The notes beneath the pieces are model-generated. The model saw only the letters and a program-made list of their open reading frames with translations, made no database searches and was not told the DNA's origin. Below, piece by piece: positions 36,315 to 45,713 of a stretch of DNA of 64,000 bases. The DNA comes from Cupriavidus pampae (lineage in GTDB: Bacteria; Pseudomonadota; Gammaproteobacteria; Burkholderiales; Burkholderiaceae): assembly GCF_914271485.1 (NCBI RefSeq), contig NZ_CAJZAG010000009.1, positions 186,001 through 250,000 on the forward strand. Reading direction: 5' to 3'. Each line of letters starts with the position of its first letter. Position 1 is the stretch's first letter. The position numbers and the translations under genes were made by a program.

Positions 36315-37331
36315 ATGCCCTTTTCCCACCGCATGCCGCGCGGGTTGCGGCCGCTGTTGGCCGCGCTCTGCCTTGGCTGCATGATTGGCTGCATGACCGT
36401 GGCGCCGCAGGCTCAGGCGCAATCGACCGACAAATACCCCTCCAAGCCGATCAATTACGTCGTGCCGTTCGCCGCGGGTGGCACCACCGATCTGCTGGGT
36501 CGCCTGATCGGCCAGCGCCTGTCGCAGGTGCTCGGTCAATCGATCGTCGTGGAAAACCGCCCCGGCGCCGGCGGCAACATCGGCTCCGACTACGTGGCCA
36601 AGGCCGCGCCCGATGGCTACACGCTGGTCGGCGGCACTATCAGCTCGCATTCGATCAATGTGAGCCTGTATCCGAAAATGCCGTACGACCCGGTGAAGAA
36701 CTTCCAGCCGGTCGCGCTGATCGGCACGCTGCCCAATGTACTGGTGGTCAATGCCAGCAGCCCGTGGAAATCGGTGGAGGACGTGATCGCCGCCGCCAAG
36801 GCCAAACCGGGTGCGATCAACTTCGGCTCGTCGGGCAATGGCACCTCGCAGCATCTGTCGGCCGAGTTGTTTGCCAACATGGCCGGCCTCAAGCTGACCC
36901 ACGTGCCTTACAAGGGCAGCAGCCAGGCCGTGCAGGCCCTGCTCGGCAATCAGGTAGACCTCGTGTTCGAGAACAGCGTGGCCGCGGTGCCGATGATCCA
37001 GTCCGGCAAGTTCCGCGCCTTGGCCACCACCGGTCCGAAGCGCGCGGCCGAGCTACCCGATGTGCCGACCGTTGCCGAAGCCGGACTCAAGGGTTACGAG
37101 ATCGTGTCGTGGCAGGCCATCTTCGCGCCCGCCGGCACGCCGGCTCCGATCGTCAACAAGCTGGCAACCGAGATCGGCAAGATCATCCGCGAACCCGATA
37201 TGCGCCAGCGCCTGGCCGCGCTCGGCGTGGAGCCGTCCGGCGCGGGCCCGGCCGAACTGGGCGCGTTCCAGAAAAGCGAAGTCGCCAAATGGGCGCAGCT
37301 GATCAAGGTAGCCAACATCCGACTGGAGTAA
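36315..37331 (+). CDS. Bug-family (TctC) periplasmic solute-binding protein
   Basis: A 338-residue binding protein with a signal peptide ending near AQAQS (residue 36). Family motifs are YPSKPINYVVPFAAGGTTD, VVENRPGAGGNIGSDYVAKA, PDGYT and HVPYKGSSQAVQALLG. Such proteins bind carboxylates for tripartite tricarboxylate transport, but no TctA or TctB gene is adjacent. A GGAG site precedes the ATG. It is the first gene of a four-gene run ending with a tartronate-semialdehyde-reductase-like gene. The ligand is probably a di- or hydroxy-carboxylate (inference). Confidence 0.92.
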   Translation: MPFSHRMPRGLRPLLAALCLGCMIGCMTVAPQAQAQSTDKYPSKPINYVVPFAAGGTTDLLGRLIGQRLSQVLGQSIVVENRPGAGGNIGSDYVAKAAPDGYTLVGGTISSHSINVSLYPKMPYDPVKNFQPVALIGTLPNVLVVNASSPWKSVEDVIAAAKAKPGAINFGSSGNGTSQHLSAELFANMAGLKLTHVPYKGSSQAVQALLGNQVDLVFENSVAAVPMIQSGKFRALATTGPKRAAELPDVPTVAEAGLKGYEIVSWQAIFAPAGTPAPIVNKLATEIGKIIREPDMRQRLAALGVEPSGAGPAELGAFQKSEVAKWAQLIKVANIRLE

Positions 37332-37339
37332 TCGACAGC

Positions 37340-38434
37340 ATGAGCGAACATCGCATTCCCGCCGCCGCCCTGCACCAGTGGGTACAGGACCTGTGGCTTG
37401 CCGCTGGCTCGGACGCGCGCGAAGCGCGGCTGACCGCCGATCACCTCGTGCTCGCCAATCAGTCTGGGCACGACTCGCACGGCGTGGGCATGATTCCCAA
37501 GTACGTGCTGTCCTGGCAGGCGGATCAGCTGCAACTGAACCAGCGCGTGAGCGTGGTGCATGAATCGGGCGGCATTGTCAGCCTCGATGCCAATCGCGGC
37601 ATGGGCCAGGCCTTGACCGAGGAAGCGATGCGCATCGGCATCGCACGCGCGAAAGAGCACGGCGTCTGCGTCATGGGGCTGCGCCGCGCGCACCATCTGG
37701 GCCGTGTCGGGCACTGGGCCGAGCAGGCCGCGGCAGCGGGCCTGATCTCGATCCACTTCGTCAACGTGCTGTCCAAGCCGATCGTCGCACCGCACGGCGG
37801 CTACGACGCGCGCTTCGGCACCAATCCGTTCACGATCGCCGTGCCAATTCCCGGCCGCCCGCCGCTGATCCTCGACTTTGCCACCAGCGCGATCGCGCTC
37901 GGCAAGGTGCGCGTGGCCAACAACAAGGGCGTGCCGGTGCCCCCGGGCTGCCTGATCGACGATCACGGCAACCCGACCAACGATCCGGCGATCATGTTTC
38001 CCGGCCCCGGCGGCCCACACGGCGCGCTGCGCACGTTCGGCGAGCACAAGGGTTATGTGCTCGCGATGATGTGCGAACTGCTGGGCGCCGCCGTCACTGG
38101 TGGCCACACCATCCGGCCGGAAACGCTCACGCACGAGCATGCGGTCTGGAACAACATGCTCGCGATCGTGTTCGACCCCGCGCGGCTTGGCACCAGCACC
38201 ACCTTTGGCCACGAGGTGGAAGCCTTTGTCGAGTGGGTCAAGGCTTCGCGCCTGCAACCGGGTACCGAGGACATTCTGTTCCCGGGCGACCCCGAGCGCC
38301 AATGGCGCCAGCTGCGCGCCGAAACGATTCCGATCGATGCGGGCACGCTGTCGCAGCTCGACGATGCCGCGGCAAGGGTGCTGCAGTCGCGCGGCAAATC
38401 GCCGGGCCCGCTCACGCACCTCGCGCTGGACTGA
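37340..38434 (+). CDS. Ldh2-type malate/L-lactate/sulfolactate dehydrogenase family protein
   Basis: A 364-residue NAD(P)-dependent 2-hydroxyacid dehydrogenase of the MDH2/LDH2 class (not Rossmann-type). Family motifs are QSGHDSHGVGMIPKYV with the active-site His, HHLGRVGHWAEQAA, RFGTNPFTIAVP and GEHKGYVLAMMCELLG. It starts 8 bp after the Bug gene. Family members oxidise malate, lactate, sulfolactate or ureidoglycolate; the substrate here cannot be told from sequence. Confidence 0.9.
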   Translation: MSEHRIPAAALHQWVQDLWLAAGSDAREARLTADHLVLANQSGHDSHGVGMIPKYVLSWQADQLQLNQRVSVVHESGGIVSLDANRGMGQALTEEAMRIGIARAKEHGVCVMGLRRAHHLGRVGHWAEQAAAAGLISIHFVNVLSKPIVAPHGGYDARFGTNPFTIAVPIPGRPPLILDFATSAIALGKVRVANNKGVPVPPGCLIDDHGNPTNDPAIMFPGPGGPHGALRTFGEHKGYVLAMMCELLGAAVTGGHTIRPETLTHEHAVWNNMLAIVFDPARLGTSTTFGHEVEAFVEWVKASRLQPGTEDILFPGDPERQWRQLRAETIPIDAGTLSQLDDAAARVLQSRGKSPGPLTHLALD

Positions 38435-38470
38435 AAAAAACCGCTGGACGCTGTACACCAGGAGACACTC

Positions 38471-39277
38471 ATGAGCACTACCCAACCGAACGAACCCGCC
38501 CACCTGCCCCATCTGTCGCCACTGCCAAACAAGTTCCGCGCGGACATCCTCGCGCGCAAGCGTCTGATCGGCTGCTGGAGTTCGCTCGGCCATCCGATCA
38601 CCACCGAGATCGTCGGTCTGGCTGGTTTCGACTGGATTCTGCTCGACGGCGAGCATTCGCCCAACGATGTGCTGACCTTCGTGCCGCAACTGATGGCACT
38701 CAAGGACAGCGTCAGCGCACCCGTGGTCCGCCCGCCGTGGAATGACCCGGTCATGCTCAAGCGCCTGCTCGACATCGGCTTCTACAACTTCCTGGTGCCG
38801 TTCGTCGAATCGGCCGAGGAAGCACGGCGCGCGGTGCGCGCCACGCGCTATCCGCCCGACGGCATTCGCGGCGTGTCCGGCATTCAGCGCCAGAACCGCT
38901 ATGGCACGCTGCCGGACTTCTTCAAGACCATTAACGAGAACATCTGTGTGCTGGTGCAGGTGGAAAGCCGCAAGGGCGTGGAAGCGATCGACGAGATCTG
39001 CGCGGAACCCGGCGTGGATGGCATCTTTATCGGCCCGAACGACCTTGCCGCTGCGTACGGACACCTCGGCAACACCAATCACCCCGAAGTCCAGGAAGCG
39101 GTGCAGCGCATCTACGATGCGGCCAATCGCGCGGGCAAGGCCATCGGCACGCTGACGCCGGTCGAGGCCGACGCGCGCCGCTATCTGGACATGGGCGCGC
39201 ATTTCGTTGCGGTGGGCCTCGACCATGGCCTGCTCCGCGACGCCACGCGCGCGCTGCGCCAGAAATTTGCGGATTAA
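38471..39277 (+). CDS. HpcH/HpaI family 2-oxo-acid aldolase (GarL-like)
   Basis: A 268-residue class II aldolase. [37 protein letters not shown]-like [11 protein letters not shown], and [20 protein letters not shown] carry the metal- and oxoacid-binding Glu/Asp positions. GarL cleaves 5-keto-4-deoxy-glucarate to pyruvate and tartronate semialdehyde. The next gene looks like the reductase for that second product, which supports a GarL-like role over the HpaI one. GGAG lies 6 bases before the ATG. Confidence 0.9.
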   Translation: MSTTQPNEPAHLPHLSPLPNKFRADILARKRLIGCWSSLGHPITTEIVGLAGFDWILLDGEHSPNDVLTFVPQLMALKDSVSAPVVRPPWNDPVMLKRLLDIGFYNFLVPFVESAEEARRAVRATRYPPDGIRGVSGIQRQNRYGTLPDFFKTINENICVLVQVESRKGVEAIDEICAEPGVDGIFIGPNDLAAAYGHLGNTNHPEVQEAVQRIYDAANRAGKAIGTLTPVEADARRYLDMGAHFVAVGLDHGLLRDATRALRQKFAD

Positions 39278-39305
39278 CTGCGCGGCTTAACTGCGCGGAT
39301 TAGAC
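39268..39305. repeat. 13-bp tandem repeat spanning the aldolase stop codon
   Basis: Three imperfect copies of TGCGCGGMTTAAC begin at 39268 (short by two bases), 39279 and 39292. They give stops TAA 39275, TAA 39288 and TAG 39301, one in each frame; the first is the gene's stop. Confidence 0.75.
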
Positions 39306-39339
39306 TCGCGGCTTCACAGACAACTGACTGGAATGTGAC

Positions 39340-40245
39340 ATGAGCAAGATCGGATTTATCGGACTCGGCGTCATGGGCAAGCCCATGGCACTCCATCTGC
39401 AGCAAGGCGGCCATACCGTATTCGCGCACACACGCAGCGGCGTGCCGCAGGATCTGCTGGACGCGGGCATGCAGTCGCGCGACAGCGCGGCCGACGTCGC
39501 GCGCGAGGCGGACGTCATCGTGCTGATGCTGCCGGACACGCCCGACGTGGCACGCGTGCTGTTTGGCGAGCGCGGCGTGGCCGAAGGCCTCTCCAGGGGC
39601 AAGACGGTGATCGACATGAGCTCGATCTCGCCGATCGAGACGCGCGAGTTCGCCGCGCGCGTCGAACAGCTCGGCGCCGAATATGTCGATGCGCCGGTGT
39701 CCGGTGGCGAGGTTGGCGCCAAGGCCGCCACACTGTCGATCATGTGCGGCGGCAAGCAAGAGGTGTTCGATCGCGTGCTGCCGCTGCTGCAACTGATGGG
39801 CAAGAACATCACGCTGGTGGGCAATGTCGGCGACGGTCAGGTGGCCAAGGTGGCCAACCAGGTCATCGTGGCGCTGACCATCGAGGCCGTTGGCGAGGCG
39901 CTGGTGCTCGCGGCCAAGGCCGGTGCCGATCCGGCCCGCGTGCGGCAGGCGCTGATGGGCGGCTTTGCCAGCTCGCGCATCCTCGAGGTGCACGGCGAAC
40001 GCATGATCAAGCGCACGTTCGATCCGGGTTTCCGCATCGAACTGCACCAGAAGGATCTGAACCTCGCGCTGTCCACCGCCAAGGCGCTCGGCATGGCGCT
40101 ACCGAACACCGCGTCCGCGCAGCAGCTGTTCAGCGTGTGCGTGGCGCAAGGCGGCGGGGCATGGGATCACTCGGGCATGGTGCGCGCGCTCGAACATATG
40201 GCATCGTTCCAGATCGGCGACAAGCCGAAGGCCGCCAAGGCCTGA
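39340..40245 (+). CDS. Tartronate semialdehyde reductase-like (GarR/GlxR) dehydrogenase
   Basis: A 301-residue beta-hydroxyacid dehydrogenase. GFIGLGVMGKPMALHLQ is the NAD(H) Rossmann motif, DAPVSGGEVGAK the substrate motif, and the catalytic Lys lies in KVANQVIVALTIEAVGEAL. The intact DAPVSGG motif contrasts with the altered one in the homologue at 4394-5272. It would reduce 2-hydroxy-3-oxopropionate to glycerate, fitting the aldolase just upstream. It is the last gene of the run before a LysR gene. Confidence 0.9.
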   Translation: MSKIGFIGLGVMGKPMALHLQQGGHTVFAHTRSGVPQDLLDAGMQSRDSAADVAREADVIVLMLPDTPDVARVLFGERGVAEGLSRGKTVIDMSSISPIETREFAARVEQLGAEYVDAPVSGGEVGAKAATLSIMCGGKQEVFDRVLPLLQLMGKNITLVGNVGDGQVAKVANQVIVALTIEAVGEALVLAAKAGADPARVRQALMGGFASSRILEVHGERMIKRTFDPGFRIELHQKDLNLALSTAKALGMALPNTASAQQLFSVCVAQGGGAWDHSGMVRALEHMASFQIGDKPKAAKA

Positions 40246-40287
40246 TGTTCAACGTCTGATGTTCAACGTCTGATGTTCAATGCCTGA
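40243..40287. repeat. 14-bp tandem repeat spanning the reductase stop codon
   Basis: TGATGTTCAACGTC occurs at 40243 and 40257, with a diverged copy at 40271 and a further TGA at 40285. The TGA codons at 40243, 40257 and 40271 fall in three different frames; the first is the gene's stop. Confidence 0.85.
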
Positions 40288-40299
40288 AAGGCCGCGCGC

Positions 40300-41235
40300 A
40301 TGTCGACACTGAACTCGGACGATCTCGCGTGTTTTGTCTGCGTGGCCAACACGCAGAGCATCTCGCGCGCCGCGCTCGAGCTCGGCGCCGACCAGTCCAC
40401 GGTCAGCCGGCAGATCGCCCGGCTCGAAGCCGCGCTCGATGCGCGGTTGTTCCATCGCAGCGGTCGCGGCGTGGTGCTGACCGAAGCCGGCAACACGCTG
40501 CTGACCTATGCGCGCCAGGTGGCGAGCACGCTCACCGAAGCGCGCGCGGCGGTGCGCGCGTCCACTGCAAATGGCCCGGCGCAGATGGTCATCGCCGCGC
40601 AGCCGACCATCGCCAACACCGCGTTCGCCGCCATCGCGGCCGCGCTCAAGCAACGCTTTCCGGCGACGAAAGTCCGCTTCGTCGAAGGTCTCGCCAGCCC
40701 AATCCTCGCCTGGCTCGCGGCCGGGGAGATCGACGTGGCATTGCTCTATCTGCCCGAGCAACAGGGCGCGCTCAAGGTCGACGTGCTGCTCGAGGAAGAC
40801 CTCACGCTGGTCACACCGACCTCATGGAGCCATCTGGGCGCAACGTTCCCCGCGCGACGCCTTGGTGAGCTACCGATGATTCTGCCCAGTACCGGCCACG
40901 GTCTGCGTGTGCTCGCGGAAACGCTGGCCGCGCGCGTCGGCACCGCACTCAATATGACACTGGAGTGCGATGCCTCGAATACCGTGGCGATGCGTCTGGT
41001 GGAGGATGGGTGTGGGGCGACGATGCTGCCGTTCGCAGCGGTCGCCGATCGCGTGGCGCAGGGGCGCCTGCATTCGGCGCGCATCGTCGATCCGGTGGTG
41101 ACGCGTCAGGTCGCGTTGACCACCGCGCGCAACCGGCCGCCGGTACCCGAACTGTGGGACATCATGCAGGCCGTCCGTATGTCCGTGCGCAATATCGTGA
41201 TGTCAGGCGCGTGGCCGGGCGCGCGCCTGGTGTAG
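40300..41235 (+). CDS. LysR family transcriptional regulator
   Basis: A 311-residue regulator with an N-terminal winged HTH (LACFVCVANTQSISRAALELGADQSTVSRQIARLEAALDARLFHR) and a periplasmic-binding-protein-like effector domain from about residue 90. It lies 54 bp downstream of the reductase gene on the same strand, an uncommon order for LysR genes, which are usually divergent from their targets. It probably controls the Bug-aldolase cluster and perhaps the divergent TPP enzyme. Its type resembles NAC/Cbl-like members by the spaced HTH, with no certainty. Confidence 0.88.
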   Translation: MSTLNSDDLACFVCVANTQSISRAALELGADQSTVSRQIARLEAALDARLFHRSGRGVVLTEAGNTLLTYARQVASTLTEARAAVRASTANGPAQMVIAAQPTIANTAFAAIAAALKQRFPATKVRFVEGLASPILAWLAAGEIDVALLYLPEQQGALKVDVLLEEDLTLVTPTSWSHLGATFPARRLGELPMILPSTGHGLRVLAETLAARVGTALNMTLECDASNTVAMRLVEDGCGATMLPFAAVADRVAQGRLHSARIVDPVVTRQVALTTARNRPPVPELWDIMQAVRMSVRNIVMSGAWPGARLV

Positions 41236-41271
41236 GCACGCGCCCGACGCGCAACGCTCAATACCGCCGCA

Positions 41272-41616
41272 TTACTGCTTGGTACCTTGCTGCAGGTCCT
41301 GCTTGGCATTCTCGTTGGCGGCCTTGTAGGCGTCCTTGCGCTCCTGCTTGGCGGCGCCCACGTCCTGCTTGTATTCGGACTTGGCGGCCTTCTTCTGCGC
41401 CGAGTATTCCTGACTTGCCTCGCGGCGTGCCTCACGGCGCTCAACCAGCGGATCCTTCGGCGGCTGCACCTGCGTGTAGCCCGGCGGCACGGTGTTGGCA
41501 CCGGTGGCGCCCGTAGCCGGCGCGGTAGTCTGTGCAAACGCGGTCATGGACATCAGGCCGGCGGCCAGCGCGCCAACCAGCGTGGTGGTACGGAGGGTAA
41601 GGTTCTTCTTCGTCAT
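41272..41616 (-). CDS. Small exported, highly charged helical protein
   Basis: A 114-residue protein with a signal peptide cleaved near MTAFA-Q (residue 28). After a Thr/Ala/Pro linker, residues 55-114 are a continuous Lys/Glu/Gln/Ala-rich helix (EARREASQEYSAQKKAAKSEYK), which could form a periplasmic coiled coil. No family is recognised. It is convergent with the LysR gene and divergent from the GFA gene. Confidence 0.75.
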   Translation of the reverse strand: MTKKNLTLRTTTLVGALAAGLMSMTAFAQTTAPATGATGANTVPPGYTQVQPPKDPLVERREARREASQEYSAQKKAAKSEYKQDVGAAKQERKDAYKAANENAKQDLQQGTKQ

Positions 41617-41825
41617 AAGAGGCCTCTCTCAAGTTGTGGTGACCGAAGTTTAGAAGCGTGATCGTGCCCTGCGTGCCGCATTCACACATCTCCTTACAAA
41701 AACTCGTCGGCACTGACAGACATCGCCCGACAGCGCCACAGTTCAACGCCAATGTGGCGCGTTTCGGCTTGCGCACGCGCGCCCCGTGGACCACACTGAA
41801 CGATGACGTCCTCTATGGAGGCACC

Positions 41826-42314
41826 ATGCATCTGGAAGGATCCTGTCACTGCGGCGCGGTGCAATTCAGCCTCGAATCCGATTCGCCGTACCCGTATATG
41901 CATTGCCACTGTTCGATCTGCCGCAAGACCGCCGGCGGCGGCGGCTATGCCATCAACCTCGGCGGCGATGCACGCACGCTGCGTGTGCGTGGCAGAAAGA
42001 ACGTCGCGATCTATCACGCCGTGATGCGTGAAGCCGGCAAGCGCGCCACACGCTCAAAGAGCCAGCGGCACTTCTGCATCCAATGCGGCAGCGCGCTGTG
42101 GATGTGGGATCCGCGCTGGCCCGAACTCGTCCATCCGCACGCGAGCGCGATCGATACCCCACTGCCCAAACCACCCGAAGTCACGGAAGCCGGGCTCGAC
42201 TACGTCGCCCCGTGGGTCGACGTGCCGCGCGGCAAGGGCCATCGGCACGCCGCCACCTGGCCACACGAATCGCTGCATGACTGGCACGTGCGCCACGGCG
42301 TGCTGTCCGAATGA
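41826..42314 (+). CDS. GFA/CENP-V family zinc protein
   Basis: A 162-residue member of the glutathione-dependent formaldehyde-activating family. Zinc-binding Cys occur as [22 protein letters not shown] and [15 protein letters not shown] lies 4 bases before the ATG at 41826. The family name reflects one member; the reaction of this protein is unknown. Its stop overlaps the first possible ATG of the next frame, but that gene more likely starts at 42332. Confidence 0.88.
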   Translation: MHLEGSCHCGAVQFSLESDSPYPYMHCHCSICRKTAGGGGYAINLGGDARTLRVRGRKNVAIYHAVMREAGKRATRSKSQRHFCIQCGSALWMWDPRWPELVHPHASAIDTPLPKPPEVTEAGLDYVAPWVDVPRGKGHRHAATWPHESLHDWHVRHGVLSE

Positions 42315-42331
42315 ATTCCTGGAGATCCCCG

Positions 42332-43663
42332 ATGGCACAACCCATGGTCCGCGTTCGCACCCTCACGCTGCCGATGATCGCGGTAGCGCTGCTTGCCGCC
42401 GGTTGCGGCGAATCGTCCAAGCTGCCCGAGTCGGCCGGCTTCGGTCCCAGTCCGCAACTGCCGGCGCCGAACAAGCAGACCATTCCCACCGTCCATGTCG
42501 CCACGGCCAAGGGCTGGTCCGCGGGGAAAACGCCCGTGCCCGCGGAAGGCATGACCGTGACCGCGTTCGCGGACAAGCTCGATCATCCGCGCTGGGTGTA
42601 CGTATTGCCCAACGGCGACGTGCTGGTGGCGGAGTCGAACTCTCCTCCCAAGCCCGACGATGACAAGGGCATCAAGGGCTGGTTCTCCAAGATGTTCATG
42701 ACGCGCGCGGGCGCCGCCGTGCCGAGCGCGAATCGCATCACGCTGCTGCGCGATGCGGACGGCGATGGCGTGGCCGAAGTCAAGACCGTGTTCCTGCAGA
42801 ACCTGAACTCACCGTTCGGCATGGCGCTGGTCGGCGCGGATTTCTACGTGGCCAACACCGACGCGGTGGTGCGGTTCCCTTATACGCCGGGTCAGACCAG
42901 CATCGCCGAGCCGGGACAGAAGGTGGTCGATCTGCCCGCCGGCCCGCTCAATCATCACTGGACCAAGAACATTATCGCCAGTCCCGATGGCACCAGGCTC
43001 TACGCGACAGTCGGCTCCAACAGCAACGTCGCGGAAAACGGCATGGACAAGGAAGTAGGCCGCGCGGCCATCTGGGAGATCGATCCGCGCACGGGCCAGC
43101 ATCGCGTGTTCGCAAGCGGCCTGCGCAACCCCAACGGCATGGCGTGGGAGTCCGCAAGCGGCATGCTATGGACGTCCGTCAACGAGCGCGACGAGATTGG
43201 CAACGACCTCGTGCCCGACTACATCACGTCGGTGCGTGACGGCGGCTTCTATGGCTGGCCCTATAGCTACTACGGCCAGCACGTCGATGAACGCGTCAAG
43301 CCGCCTGCGCCCGACATGGTTGCCAAGGCGATCGCACCCGACTACGCAGTGGGCGCGCATACGGCCTCGCTGGGTCTGACTTCGGCGCAAGGCAGCAGCC
43401 TGCCCGCGCAGTTTCAGCACGGCATGATCGTGAGCCAGCACGGCTCGTGGAATCGCAAGCCGCGCTCGGGCTACAAGGTCATCTTCGTGCCGTTCGATCA
43501 AGGCAAGCCGAGCGGCGCACCGTTCGATGTGTTGACCGGCTTTCTGAGCGAGGATGGCGATGCGCAGGGCCGTCCGGTCGGTGTGGCCATCGACAAGCGC
43601 GGCGGCTTGCTCGTTGCCGACGATGTCGGCAACGTCATCTGGCGCGTATCCGGCTCCAAATAG
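42332..43663 (+). CDS. Sorbosone dehydrogenase-like beta-propeller lipoprotein
   Basis: A 443-residue exported protein. The N-terminus has a lipobox, LLAAGC, so it is probably anchored to a membrane by lipid. The body is a PQQ-dependent sugar-dehydrogenase-type beta-propeller: [40 protein letters not shown] and [17 protein letters not shown]. The oxidation substrate is unknown. GGAG precedes the ATG at 42332. It is likely cotranscribed with the GFA gene 17 bp upstream. Confidence 0.88.
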   Translation: MAQPMVRVRTLTLPMIAVALLAAGCGESSKLPESAGFGPSPQLPAPNKQTIPTVHVATAKGWSAGKTPVPAEGMTVTAFADKLDHPRWVYVLPNGDVLVAESNSPPKPDDDKGIKGWFSKMFMTRAGAAVPSANRITLLRDADGDGVAEVKTVFLQNLNSPFGMALVGADFYVANTDAVVRFPYTPGQTSIAEPGQKVVDLPAGPLNHHWTKNIIASPDGTRLYATVGSNSNVAENGMDKEVGRAAIWEIDPRTGQHRVFASGLRNPNGMAWESASGMLWTSVNERDEIGNDLVPDYITSVRDGGFYGWPYSYYGQHVDERVKPPAPDMVAKAIAPDYAVGAHTASLGLTSAQGSSLPAQFQHGMIVSQHGSWNRKPRSGYKVIFVPFDQGKPSGAPFDVLTGFLSEDGDAQGRPVGVAIDKRGGLLVADDVGNVIWRVSGSK

Positions 43664-43675
43664 GCTCAGCGAGAC

Positions 43676-44191
43676 TTAGCGCGGACCGAGATAGTCGTTC
43701 TTGCCGATCGGCACGCCCTTGTGACGCAGGATGTCGTAGGCGGTGGTCACGTGGAAGAAGAAGTTCGGCATCGAGAACGACAGCAGTAGCGTCTTGCCGT
43801 CGAACGAGATGGGACCCGTGCGCATCTTGATCTCGATCGCGCGCGATTCGCTGCCTTCGAGCTGCTCGGGACGAATCGTCTTCAGGAAGCCGATCGTCTT
43901 GGCGATGCGCTCCTGCAGGTCGGCGAACGTCGCCTCGTCATCCGCAAACGACGGCACTTCCAGACCCGCGAGGCGGGCACCGCAACCCTTGGCGGCATCG
44001 CTCGCGCGCTGAATCTGCGCTGGCAGTGCGTCCATGTCCGCGACCAGGCGCGTGTCGAGCAGTTCCTGCGGATCGATGCCCTGCTCTTTCGCATGCGCGA
44101 CGCCCTTGTCGAGAATCGTCGACAGGTTGTTCAGGTACCGGATAAAAACGGGAATCGATGCGTCGTACATCGACAGCGGGGTCTGGCTCAT
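43676..44191 (-). CDS. DUF1993 family protein
   Basis: A 171-residue protein. MYDASIPVFIRYLNNLSTILDKG and the C-terminal FSMPNFFFHVTTAYDILRHKGVPIGKNDYLG are the conserved ends of the DUF1993 family, a four-helix DinB-like fold with no known reaction. The ATG at 44191 has GGAG at 9 bases; one two codons upstream is too close to that site. It lies convergent with the lipoprotein gene, 12 bp apart. Confidence 0.85.
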   Translation of the reverse strand: MSQTPLSMYDASIPVFIRYLNNLSTILDKGVAHAKEQGIDPQELLDTRLVADMDALPAQIQRASDAAKGCGARLAGLEVPSFADDEATFADLQERIAKTIGFLKTIRPEQLEGSESRAIEIKMRTGPISFDGKTLLLSFSMPNFFFHVTTAYDILRHKGVPIGKNDYLGPR

Positions 44192-44248
44192 GGGCATTGT
44201 CTCCTTGGGGGCAGGTAAAACGACAGCCGAAAGGATAGTGCAAATTCA

Positions 44249-45535
44249 CTATACGTGCCGACGCCGTACCCAGCGGTTCAGGCCCGCGCACAGCAACAGC
44301 AACGCCGCCGTGGCAATGAATACATAGCGCAGCCCAATATGCGCCCCCACCTGCCCGCCCAGCAGCGGCCCAATCACCTGCCCTGAGAACTGCGCCGACT
44401 GCAGATAGCCCAGCGTCTTGCCCGAGCGGTTCTCATCGACGGACTGGCGCACGAGCTTGGCGATCGAAGGCAGCAGCCCGGCAATCGTCATGCCCATCAG
44501 GCCACGCAGGATCGCCAGTTGCCACCATTCGGTGACGAACGCCTGCGGCACCATCACCACCGCGGTCGCTACCAGACAGCCCACGATCACATTCCAACTG
44601 CCCACGCGATCGGCAAGCGCCCCGAGACGTGGCGCGGTCAGCATGCTGCCAAACGCGGATGCGGCCATCACGATACCTGCCATGCGTGCCTGATTGGCCG
44701 TCGGCACGCCAAGCTCGCCGATATACACGGTGATGATCGGCTCGATCGACATATTCGCCAGCAGTACCATCATCGCGGTGATCAGCAGCGCCACGATCAC
44801 TATGCGCCGCGATGGATCGGCCGCCATGCCGTCCGTCTGCACGCGTGGCTTGGTGTCGACGCTGCGATCGAAATCCTCGCGCACCAGAAAGATCGTGGCC
44901 AGCGCCGCCACCGCGATGATCGCGCCGCCCACAAAGAATGTGCCGCGAATGCCGACCAAACCCGGCAGAAAGCCGCCCACGAGCGGGCCGATCAGGTTGC
45001 CGGCCAGCGCCCCCGTGGACAGCACGCCCAGTGCCCAGCCCGCGCGTTCGCGTGGCGCCTGTGTACCGATCATGACGATCGATGCCGAGGCATAGCCACC
45101 GATCAGCCCGGCAATCAGCCGCAGCACAACCAGCTCCGTCACGGTGTGCGCCATGCCGATCAGCGACATCACGATGGCCATGCCGATGGCCGCGCGCACG
45201 AGCATCGGCTTGCGGCCGAAGCGGTCCGCGAGCCGGCCCCACAACGGCGCGGTAATCGCCGTACCGAAGAATGTCGCGCCGAACGCCACCGCCGACCATT
45301 GCACGATGGCTCCGGGCGAGGTTTCGCCAAGCTGCTCCACATACAACGGCAGGAACGGCAGCAGCATGCTCAGGCTGATCAGCGTCGTGAACGAGCCGAA
45401 CACGCAGACATACAGGTTGCGCCGCCAGTACGCGTGATTGCGTTCCGCGTAGCCGACCCGCGATAAGGCCGGTGCCGCCGCCGCGGCGCTCCCGGCTCCC
45501 GGCGCCGCCAGCGCCATATCGTCCTTGCTCGTCAT
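44249..45535 (-). CDS. MFS drug-efflux-type transporter
   Basis: A 428-residue major-facilitator protein with 12 predicted membrane helices. The loop 2-3 signature is GRLADRFGRKPMLV, motif C-like GPLVGGFLPGLVG follows helix 5, and the repeated half-motif GALADRVGSWNVIV occurs in the second half. This pattern fits the DHA1 drug/proton antiporters. Expression is likely linked to the divergent LysR gene across a 178-bp gap holding two LysR-type palindromes. The substrate is unknown. Confidence 0.88.
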   Translation of the reverse strand: MTSKDDMALAAPGAGSAAAAAPALSRVGYAERNHAYWRRNLYVCVFGSFTTLISLSMLLPFLPLYVEQLGETSPGAIVQWSAVAFGATFFGTAITAPLWGRLADRFGRKPMLVRAAIGMAIVMSLIGMAHTVTELVVLRLIAGLIGGYASASIVMIGTQAPRERAGWALGVLSTGALAGNLIGPLVGGFLPGLVGIRGTFFVGGAIIAVAALATIFLVREDFDRSVDTKPRVQTDGMAADPSRRIVIVALLITAMMVLLANMSIEPIITVYIGELGVPTANQARMAGIVMAASAFGSMLTAPRLGALADRVGSWNVIVGCLVATAVVMVPQAFVTEWWQLAILRGLMGMTIAGLLPSIAKLVRQSVDENRSGKTLGYLQSAQFSGQVIGPLLGGQVGAHIGLRYVFIATAALLLLCAGLNRWVRRRHV

Positions 45536-45628
45536 CGCTTCTATCCATCGCCATCGCAGATAGCCAAAGGCTAGGCGCAATCGGCAATCCTGAGAACTAA
45601 AAAATGGAGATTACGGTTATCTGATTTC

Positions 45629-45694
45629 TTGATAGCCATGCATCAATGGCGGAAGCGCGCTACAGTCTTGGCCGTGACTATTGCTGGATAGCAA
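45629..45694. promoter_or_regulatory. Two LysR-type palindromes in the MFS-lysR gap
   Basis: TTGAT-N8-ATCAA (45629-45646) and TTGCT-N4-AGCAA (45681-45694) lie between the divergent MFS and LysR genes. Interrupted AT-rich palindromes of this sort are typical LysR recognition and activation sites. Assignment to the adjacent regulator is inference. Confidence 0.4.
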
Positions 45695-45713
45695 CCTCCG
45701 GAGCCAGACCCAA

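Noticed and set aside
37094-39226. A 710-codon open frame on the minus strand across the dehydrogenase and aldolase genes
   Set aside because: It is antisense to two well-supported genes, is rich in His/Arg as antisense frames of high-GC genes are, and shows no domain.
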